This document shows, piece after piece, positions 59,301 to 64,000 of a stretch of DNA of 64,000 bases. How positions within the stretch are numbered: position 1 is the stretch's first letter; each line of letters opens with the position of its first letter. The translations under genes were made by a program, and so were the position numbers. This DNA is from Nocardia harenae NBRC 108248 (GTDB lineage Bacteria; Actinomycetota; Actinomycetes; Mycobacteriales; Mycobacteriaceae): positions 310,001 through 374,000 of the forward strand of contig NZ_BDBH01000007.1 of NCBI RefSeq assembly GCF_001612885.1. Reading direction: 5' to 3'. The notes beneath the pieces were generated by a model. The model was given only the letters and a program-made list of their open reading frames with translations. It ran no database searches and had not been told where the DNA came from.

Positions 59301-62300
59301 GCCGGACCGGCCGGGCCGCTGGCGCATCGCGACCCGCGCTCCTTTCCGACCAGGGCCTTCCCGATGGGCAGGCGGATCAACGGCCCCGGCCCGATCGCCC
59401 CGGGCCGGGGCAGCAACTGCGTCGACGTGACGGTCAGCTCGCTCTCGACCTTCTTCGGCAATCCGCAGGTCGCGGCCCCGGCCTGGTTCTCCGACAATGT
59501 CGGCCGGGGGAGCGGGCAAACGGTGGAGCGCTACCTCGGCGGCCATTCTCGGTGGCACTCGGATTCGCTCTCGCCGCAGCAGCGGCTGGAGGCTCTGCAC
59601 CGGGATATCGAGCGCCGCGGCCCCGGCTGGGCCGCCGCCGTCACCACCGCGAACTACGCCAGGAATACCGACGGCAGCTTCCGGCGCAAGCCGAACGGCA
59701 CCCGGATCGTGGAGCGGGCGCACGTGCGCCAGATCGTGTTCCCGGTGGGCGCGGCGCGGCCGGTGTGGTGGGACGCGCAGGTGGGGTACACCTCGGAGGA
59801 GGTCTCCAGCACCATCCTCGACCACGCGGACGAGGTGCTCTACGTGCCTGCCACGGCGGCGCAGGTCGCGCACGCCGCCACGTTCTTCCCCGGTCTGACG
59901 GCGCGGCCGGTGCCTGCGGCGGCCGGCGCGGGTGTGCCCGAGCGCGGGCTCACCCGGTCGGACACCGGCGCGGGCCCCGGGCGGAGGGAGTCGTCCGATC
60001 CGACCCGCAATCCGCCCTCGTCGTCGACGAACCCGACCCGCAATCCGTCCTCGTCCACCAACCCGTTCCGGAATCCGCCCTCGACGAACCCGTTCCGGAA
60101 TTCGCCGTCGTCGTCCCCGCACCCGTCCCGGACTTCGCGTGCGTCGTCGACGAACCCGTCCCGGAACTCGCGTGCGTCGTCGACGAACCCGTTCCGGAAT
60201 TCGCCTGCGTCGTCGACGAACCCGTTCCGGAATCCGGCGGCGCAGGAAGTCCCGCTGAGCGACTTCGCGCAGACCATGCGCCCGGCCAGCGGGCAGGGGC
60301 CCGGCCCGGCCGTGCTCGGCCCGCGCGAACTCACGGTGATCCCGCGCCCCTCGCAGGACGAGCTCGCCCCGACGCACGGCAGCGTCGACCACGACGTGCT
60401 GACCGCGCTGCGCACCACCATGCGGCAACCCGACGGCAGCTTCGCCGCCTACCGGAACCCGGGCACCTACCCGAGCCCCGCGGCGCCCTACGTCTCGTAC
60501 ATCAACTTCCCCGGCCCGGCCGCCCCCGGGCGGTTCAGCAACTGCGTCGCGTGCACGCTCGCGGTGCTCTCCACCTTCGTCGGGCTGCCCGATATCGCCG
60601 GGCCGCGGATCGGCCTGGCGCCGACCGAACCCGCGCTCGGCGGCTCCAGCGTGGCGGAGCGCTGGCTCGGCACCATGCTCGCCGACGCGAGGTACCGCTG
60701 GGACGGCGGCTCGGACAAGCCGATGGGGGAGCAGTACGGCGACGTCTACCGCAAGGTGCAGGAGCTGGGGCCGGGCTCCTTCGCGTATGTGCGGATGCGG
60801 TGGGCCGTGCGGGACGAGTTCGGCAACCCGCGGCTCCGCTCGGACGGCACCCAGGCGTACAGCGGCGCGCACGCCATCGCGCTGGTCTTCCCGGTGGACG
60901 CGGACCGGCCGGTGTGGGTGGACGCGCAGAGCGGCGAGGTATCCGAGATGCTGCCGCCGCACTTCGCGGTGTACTCCGCCGCCCTGCACGTCGCGATCGC
61001 GGACGCGCCGCAGGTGCTGGACGCGGCCCGGCGCAGGCAGCGGCTCGAGCAGGCACTGCTCACCCCGTCCGGCTACCCCCGATCGCAGCATCCCGGGCTG
61101 CCCGCCACCCCGGGCGCGGAGCCCTTCGGACCGCTGGTGGTCCGCGCGGAGCCGGGGGCGTTCCACCACCTGCTCGACGCGGCCAAAGCAGTGGTCGCGG
61201 GCTTCGCCGGCTTCCCGCGGATCGCGGTGCCGTTCCGCGCAGGCACGGCGATCGGCGGCGCCCCGGCCCTGCGGGGTGCGCTTGCGCCGATCGGCGACCT
61301 GCGATCGCTCTCCGGCGCCTTCGGGAGCGCCCCCCGGGCCCTGCCGGACCAGTCGCCGGTGCACGCCAAGCTCGCGCAGGTCTCGGCGGAGCTGGTGGCG
61401 CATCCGTACGGCCCCGGCTCCGCCGCCGTCGTGCTGGTCTCCGGCGCCGCACCGATGGTGCTGGTCGCGGTGGTCCCGGAGCACCCGGGCTCGGCGGGAA
61501 CGATATGGGTGGATCCGCTGAGCGGGAACACCCATCCGGGACCGCCCGGCGGCCTCGGCACGGCTCCGGTCGAGTACGTGATCGCGACCGGTGACATCCT
61601 GCGCAGCGCGCTCACCGCCACGCAACCCGTCACCTTCGTGCAGCCGACTCTGTGGATCAACACCGCCGTGCCGACCGCCGGGCCGCCCGCGGACGGCCCC
61701 GATGGCACGCCGGAGCCGGCGGCGGGCACGAAGCGCGCCCACGAGCCGGAATCCGAGCCGGATCCCAAGCGGGCCCGCACCGACGGCGGCGCGGAGCGGC
61801 CCGCCCCGGTGGCGGCCGATCCCGACGACTCCGATCCCGACGACTCCGATCCCGACGACTCCGAACTCGACGACTTCCTCACCAGCGACGACGAATCCGA
61901 CGACGACGAATCCGACGACGACTCGGCGGCCGACGCCGAATCGGAGCAGGACGACCTCGACCGGGACGAACTCGACGGCCCGCGCCCGATCCGGATTCCG
62001 CGGGGGGACAACCCCGTTCCGGTCCCGCCCAGCGTCGTCGCCGATGGCGGCGACCGGCAGCAGCGGCTGACCGCGCTGCTCACCGACAGCGACGGCGTCC
62101 TGATCGCCGCCGACCCGGCCACCGACGTCCTGGCGGGCACCGCGTTCATGCTGCTCACCGGCGACCTGGCCGCCGCCGAACCCGGCATCGACGGGGACGA
62201 CGCGGTGCTCGCGCACCTGTCGACCTTCGTCGGCCATCCGCTCGCCGCCGCCCCCGACCCGGACGGCGGCCCGCGCCGCAACGGCCTGACCCGGACCCAG

Positions 62301-64000
62301 ATGTGGCTCGGGGCGCCGCGCGTCCGGCAGGGGGACCTGGCGGCGCTGGAACAGCAGCTGTCCGATATCGACCGGCAGGTGCGGCTGCTCGGCGAGGGCG
62401 GTGCGGCGGCGGTGAGCCTGCGCGGCCGAACCCAACCCGATCCCGGCTCCAGCCTGGTGAACGGCATCTTCGTGCCGCAGCGGGCGGTCTCGCTCTCGGT
62501 GATCTATCCGCACGGCGCGAAGGGCCCGCTGTGGTGCGACCCGCTCGGCCGGGCGCTCTACACCCAGCCGCCCGTGCAGCTGCTCACCGATGCCGAGATG
62601 GTGGTGTCGACGACGACCCGGGCCGGCATCGACGCGCTCGCGGCGGCGGCGGCGCGGCAGCCGCGGCCCGCGCCGCCGCCGTGGCCGGAACCGGGGCGGC
62701 ACCGTGCGCTGCCCGCCCCCGGCCCGGTGCACCCCGGCACCGACCCCGCCGCGCAGCGCGCGCTGGAATCCGCCATGACCGTGGACGGCGAGCACATCGC
62801 GGGCGCCGATCCGCGGACCCATCCGGCCGATCCGGGGAATCCGGCGGCGGTGCCGTGGGGCGCGGCGATCAACCCCGGCAATGGCACGGGCAACGAGCTC
62901 GACAGCGCCCTCGCGGCGCTCGCCACCTTCTGGGGCGCGCCGCGGGTGGCCGCGCCCGCCGACCCGTCCGCCACCCCGATCACCGGCCCCGATGGGTTCG
63001 TCGCCGCCGAGCGCTGGCTCGGCGGCGGCCTGATGAACGCCGCGGACCCCGGCCGGACGATCGCCGAGCAGGCGGCGCTGATCGCGAACGGCGTGCGCAG
63101 GCTGGGACCGGGCGCGGCCGCGCTGGTGGCCGGCTTCGCCGCGCAGCCGGGGGCGGACGGCCCGCCGGTGCGCAGCACCCGGATCGCGGTGCTGCTCATG
63201 CCGGTCGGCGCCGACACTCCGGTGTGGCTCGACCCGGTGCGCGGAGCCGTCTCCGAGACGCCGTCCGCGGAGTTCCTGAGCGGGCTGCACATGCTGAACT
63301 TCGTCCCGGCCACCCGGGAACAGGTGGCCGATGCCGCGGAGCCGCGGCTGCCTGCCCCCCGGATCCCGGACCCGGCCGGGAACCGGACGTTCGGCAGCGG
63401 TGGCCACCGGCGGCTGGAGACCGTGCAGCACCAGCGCGCCCTCGAGGATGCGGTGCGCGGGCCGGACGGGCCGGTGCCGTTCGTGCACCCGGGCACCTTT
63501 CCCTCCCCGGTCTTCCCGATGGGGCGCAGGATCAACGGCCCCGGACCGACCGCGCCGGGGCGCTCGCACAACATCGCCGACACCGCGCTGAGCGCGATCG
63601 CCACCTGGATGGGGCTGCCGCGGGTCTCGGTGCCGTCCTGGCACCCCGCGCTCGACGCGGCCGGGGGAATGCCGCGGATCGAGCGCTACCTGGGCAGCGG
63701 GTTCCGGCGCGCTCCCGGGGTCCCGGTCCGGACCCACCTGGCGAATATCCAGCGCGACATCGCCGACCGCGGACCGCGCTGGGCGGCGGTCGTGCTGACC
63801 GTCCAGTTCGCCCGCGATCCGCAGGGCGCCCTGCTGACCGGCCCGAACGGCACCCCGGTGCCGCAGGGCGGGGAGTTGCGGCAGCTGGTGTTCCCCGAGG
63901 GCGCCGCGGCGCCGGTGTGGTGGGACGCCCAGCACCTCCAGGTCACCGACGAGCTGGACGACAGCGCGATCGATCGGGCCGACATGGTGCTGTCCGTCCC
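53304..64000 (+). CDS. Giant CpnT-like polymorphic toxin with ten papain-like deamidase-type domains (partial)
   Basis: An open frame of 3,565 codons, still open at the window end. It opens LELPQELHWIGWIAGAPWPEGDED, seen as LHWIGWIAGAPWPEGDED, typical of the WXG100-like N-terminal domain of CpnT-type nocardial toxins (residues about 1-150). Hydrophobic Gly/Ala-rich segments (about 110-350) may form a channel or membrane-active part. Long Pro/Gly linkers follow. From 56445 come ten domains in the papain-like toxin glutamine deamidase style: NC near the start, a His before a VVVYP-type strand, then PVWWDPQSG. Domains 1, 5 and 6 keep Cys, His and Asp (C56601/H56922/D56973; C59418/H59721/D59772; C60543/H60870/D60921, base positions). 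The others have lost one or more. Likely exported by type VII secretion; the target is unknown. The C-terminus is outside the window. Confidence 0.85.
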   Translation, partial: MSLELPQELHWIGWIAGAPWPEGDEDAAFAVSDAWGEASKAVMELLPMVDSAKQATLAAYRQGAGTQEISAAFDQIRAGDQSLESIAQHMKSVSDMAFDMGTEIQAQKITIIVTLCWLAIEIAMAWLSPAAPAVQAAAIATARGVIAAAERAAVGAVAALAARLGASASKKYIYKGIRVLPTAKGWGVGVTTAFKGAGEEAFFNGLVQLSQMADGTRKEFDGQEFGLSMLGGAAGEVVGDGLSKFLNRKIDGWLGNSPGAAGYFSNAWGGGLRGAGVGAVGDGVGGIAGSIVATLAAGQSIGDALTPESIVGGFVQGGLVGGAGGVRGFVHIDALDGARGAEGIDWAGGESGNEKDDPGVGPGPGGRAETPGPAAVGPNGTPVSVQSAGGATARGIDRAPQPVHDGGPAAFGGEANGGGSVARPSSPAPSFAGRSEHGRVQDGSLPRTEMPPISPTTTGSGQGFANPHADGGPVRQESAAEGRPDPQVREGLPASGLAAQSSAPGTFGQDPGAGVGQQEGDRGLGSGTVYSGSEFRPEVRAEVPGSSSGFEGATPTAEPGARGAESVLAGNVTEGVEPRSETPAQVTEIGERRPVAEAVSLPESGQVTPSGQVTEPGQVTDPGQVTEPGQVTEPGQVTDPGQVTEPGQVTEPGDVTEPGEVVDSERVSGAEQVGEFVPSREEAPEFVQVGDSEQITEFEQVGDSARMPESERVVDPGQVTQSGQVTEPGRAAEPGQITHPGRATEPGIVSQPEYPAQQSPVTQSGPVQQGGPLRTDGSAPAPGAESRAVSGSEQSSPTRQAANSSQLRPLQTVLPPPSSTTPADAAVPRARDLPGPIENAAPRARDLAINTDTQAPRARDLAANAEPPAPRARDLTANTEATPPRTRDLTANTEATPPRTRDLTAHTEATPPRTRGLPGESGTGDRSDAEQPPALDTGEPHPDTPSEAASSPAAVVLPAQAGPVHEQRTTIASTRRQPGPALDPPARSEEGGAPPPNQIEAASAATPHPVGESGVPGRAELGTDGAIPDRRQLSVATMPERSPFPGRHGSVDAADQQRLRASIDALGPYADPRSRAPGQPALATLVNGQGRSHPGRDNNCDICSEKALLAFYGQAVVAPPAIGPSSLVTGRRDRNQTQGMLGSRAIWLPYLGVGSSSEAQLRAVERAVAAAGPRAAAIVTVNWHRVGPDGAKLYSQDGSRAKIGDGHSIVVVYPPGTGKPVWWDPQSGEASLSLPRWASKVGYVSFVPTTPDRVVAAGHHALALEDALRTPGGTGFVAFQHPGTYSSVPGGPPYGSLVHFTGGPGPDRVFHAHDVGLAGTASFIGYPQFAVPHWNSLDNGMAPDRNMVLRNGRRAVAGLFGAELQTMPRDGRGVAEHLADIRQHLDSSAFGTGSVAFVEVGLSNGEFETMLVLKPATGPDGTAPGTLWWTPMRFGTSATVPDFAPGTVTSISFVAAAGADLRARMELPGTFPQVRPRPVARAADLPVGMPAPNTSSTRSGDEPRAWIAPGRNPVPAPPRRPGAAPHRQRRLERRLDADGGYLVGIDPEAGPVTPPTISDDDSIDRNDDKDESVLAFLATFLGHPTVPAPRAGELDGPSSLERMSGWLGPVRGDTGDPDQLRDRMWEIHDAVAKKGEGAVAMVALRYPKADAPGSITVDGQSFPRGTTTFAVVYPLGAAGPVWCNPWTGKNYRRPPTRMVGDGDSLASIESDVGAALLAAATDLGQPGSPPRPSTPVAALPNPSETRPANLYRPVPPADQRALERAMIVDGTPVAGADPRTNPADPRGIPWGSLINPGSGPGRRGNEVDSALSALATFFGLPQVAAALAPGELVDGADADPIGWEPFLRAEAWLGTGLMNAALADPGPAAQAALLRDGIRALGPGSAALVVQRSEHYQRGSSAPVYSSLTVVMLNPAGSTDPVWLDPVTGRVSERPPRGFGRPGTELWFAPATADQVRTAATPGAPPPPIPSPASTRRFGPGTLRALENPAYQQALESAMAGPAGPLAHRDPRSFPTRAFPMGRRINGPGPIAPGRGSNCVDVTVSSLSTFFGNPQVAAPAWFSDNVGRGSGQTVERYLGGHSRWHSDSLSPQQRLEALHRDIERRGPGWAAAVTTANYARNTDGSFRRKPNGTRIVERAHVRQIVFPVGAARPVWWDAQVGYTSEEVSSTILDHADEVLYVPATAAQVAHAATFFPGLTARPVPAAAGAGVPERGLTRSDTGAGPGRRESSDPTRNPPSSSTNPTRNPSSSTNPFRNPPSTNPFRNSPSSSPHPSRTSRASSTNPSRNSRASSTNPFRNSPASSTNPFRNPAAQEVPLSDFAQTMRPASGQGPGPAVLGPRELTVIPRPSQDELAPTHGSVDHDVLTALRTTMRQPDGSFAAYRNPGTYPSPAAPYVSYINFPGPAAPGRFSNCVACTLAVLSTFVGLPDIAGPRIGLAPTEPALGGSSVAERWLGTMLADARYRWDGGSDKPMGEQYGDVYRKVQELGPGSFAYVRMRWAVRDEFGNPRLRSDGTQAYSGAHAIALVFPVDADRPVWVDAQSGEVSEMLPPHFAVYSAALHVAIADAPQVLDAARRRQRLEQALLTPSGYPRSQHPGLPATPGAEPFGPLVVRAEPGAFHHLLDAAKAVVAGFAGFPRIAVPFRAGTAIGGAPALRGALAPIGDLRSLSGAFGSAPRALPDQSPVHAKLAQVSAELVAHPYGPGSAAVVLVSGAAPMVLVAVVPEHPGSAGTIWVDPLSGNTHPGPPGGLGTAPVEYVIATGDILRSALTATQPVTFVQPTLWINTAVPTAGPPADGPDGTPEPAAGTKRAHEPESEPDPKRARTDGGAERPAPVAADPDDSDPDDSDPDDSELDDFLTSDDESDDDESDDDSAADAESEQDDLDRDELDGPRPIRIPRGDNPVPVPPSVVADGGDRQQRLTALLTDSDGVLIAADPATDVLAGTAFMLLTGDLAAAEPGIDGDDAVLAHLSTFVGHPLAAAPDPDGGPRRNGLTRTQMWLGAPRVRQGDLAALEQQLSDIDRQVRLLGEGGAAAVSLRGRTQPDPGSSLVNGIFVPQRAVSLSVIYPHGAKGPLWCDPLGRALYTQPPVQLLTDAEMVVSTTTRAGIDALAAAAARQPRPAPPPWPEPGRHRALPAPGPVHPGTDPAAQRALESAMTVDGEHIAGADPRTHPADPGNPAAVPWGAAINPGNGTGNELDSALAALATFWGAPRVAAPADPSATPITGPDGFVAAERWLGGGLMNAADPGRTIAEQAALIANGVRRLGPGAAALVAGFAAQPGADGPPVRSTRIAVLLMPVGADTPVWLDPVRGAVSETPSAEFLSGLHMLNFVPATREQVADAAEPRLPAPRIPDPAGNRTFGSGGHRRLETVQHQRALEDAVRGPDGPVPFVHPGTFPSPVFPMGRRINGPGPTAPGRSHNIADTALSAIATWMGLPRVSVPSWHPALDAAGGMPRIERYLGSGFRRAPGVPVRTHLANIQRDIADRGPRWAAVVLTVQFARDPQGALLTGPNGTPVPQGGELRQLVFPEGAAAPVWWDAQHLQVTDELDDSAIDRADMVLSV
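55122..55283 (+). repeat. Hexapeptide repeat VTEPGQ (nine units)
   Basis: Nine 18-base units encode V-T-(E/D/P)-P/S-G-Q, with nearly identical DNA. More diverged units continue to about 55620. The segment is an extended linker within the toxin between the N-terminal part and the first deamidase-type domain. Confidence 0.9.
55817..56050 (+). repeat. Fourteen-residue linker repeat (PRTRDLTANTEATP type)
   Basis: Three nearly exact 42-base copies (from 55922) encode RDLTANTEATPPRT-like units and are preceded by two diverged units with PRARDLA. Part of the toxin linker. Confidence 0.88.
56445..60374 (+). repeat. Five-domain module A of the toxin (domains 1-5)
   Basis: Begins at HGSVD (56445). 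Domain starts are near 56445 (1, intact triad), 57060 (2, Cys and His lost, WWT for WWD), 57882 (3, no Cys or His, WCN), 58578 (4, Asp kept) and 59277 (5, intact triad). A Ser/Asn-rich linker ends the module. Each domain resembles its counterpart in module B more than its direct neighbours. Confidence 0.8.
59997..60237 (+). repeat. SSTNPFRNS linker repeat
   Basis: About eight 27- to 30-base units encode S-S-T-N-P-(F/T/S)-R-N-(S/P). They lie at the junction between module A and module B of the toxin. Confidence 0.88.
60375..64000 (+). repeat. Five-domain module B of the toxin (domains 6-10, partial)
   Basis: Begins again with HGSVD (60375), 3,930 bases after module A. Domain 6 keeps the triad. 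Domains 7 (61017), 8 (62055), 9 (62754) and 10 (63432) lack the Cys and His. Offsets from the matching domains of module A are about 3,957, 4,173, 4,176 and 4,155 bases. The extra 216 bases after domain 7 are an acidic, KR-containing insertion (about 61690-61980). Confidence 0.8.

Noticed and set aside
57612..63935. A minus-strand open frame of over 2,100 codons opposite the toxin repeats
   Set aside because: It is the antisense shadow of the plus-strand toxin. Its translation is Arg/Gly/Pro-rich without any domain, while the plus frame shows repeated conserved motifs.

Overview
The window is very GC-rich and looks like chromosomal DNA of a mycolic-acid actinomycete, most likely Nocardia or a close relative. 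The evidence is conserved gene order and content: smtB-zur beside glyS, and a TPM-domain gene, ydcF-like gene, dgt, dnaG and a small Rv2342-like gene in the order known around Rv2341-Rv2359 of Mycobacterium tuberculosis. There are also KstR-type operators, a lysG/lysE pair, type VII secretion-type small proteins and a CpnT-like giant toxin. The genus is inference; no rRNA is present.

Layout. 1-8.7 kb: a YbjN-like protein, a TetR regulator divergent from a membrane protein, the zinc regulators Zur and SmtB (minus strand) divergent from glycyl-tRNA synthetase, a DUF899 protein, a PapA5-like acyltransferase and a large TPM-domain membrane protein. 8.8-12.4 kb: a metallo-beta-lactamase-fold hydrolase, then a lower-GC group of four coupled genes of type VII secretion character (YbaB-like, EspC-like, WXG-like, lipoprotein) and another lipoprotein. 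12.4-17.8 kb: an imine-reductase-like dehydrogenase, then ydcF-like, dgt and dnaG, a small membrane protein and tRNA-Asn with a strong terminator.

17.8-35.6 kb is the accessory heart of the window. One minus-strand operon of nine tightly packed genes runs GrpE-like, Hsp70, a fibronectin-type protein, GTPase 1, GAP1 (GTPase-associated protein 1), GTPase 2, a small membrane protein, a second Hsp70 and a vWA protein. These are families of the NTP-dependent conflict or signalling systems of multicellular-type bacteria. Upstream on the same strand sit an orphan LuxR-type HTH protein, a small membrane protein and a TIR-domain protein that share an Asn-rich motif, and an XRE regulator. Divergent from the XRE gene are a three-TM protein and an unrecognised 323-residue protein. 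The likely logic is sensing and chaperone-controlled GTPase switching, with the TIR protein as a possible NAD-consuming effector. This is inference from domain content.

35.6-48.7 kb is a lipid or sterol catabolic region under KstR-like operators: an acyl-CoA synthetase, a TetR regulator, a steroid-dehydrogenase-like SDR, a DHDP-reductase-like protein, three thiolase-superfamily proteins with two DUF35 partners, and an aldehyde dehydrogenase. It is followed by the lysG/lysE pair and a second SDR. 48.9-52.9 kb holds mixed small genes: a GRDP-like protein, a Ser/Cys-repeat membrane protein, an F420-type reductase, tRNA-Met, a pentapeptide-repeat protein and a methyltransferase.

53.3-64.0 kb is a single open frame of more than 3,560 codons that runs off the window. 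It has a CpnT-like N-terminal domain, low-complexity linkers and ten tandem papain-like (glutamine-deamidase-type) domains. The ten are two copies of a five-domain module; only three of them keep the Cys-His-Asp triad.
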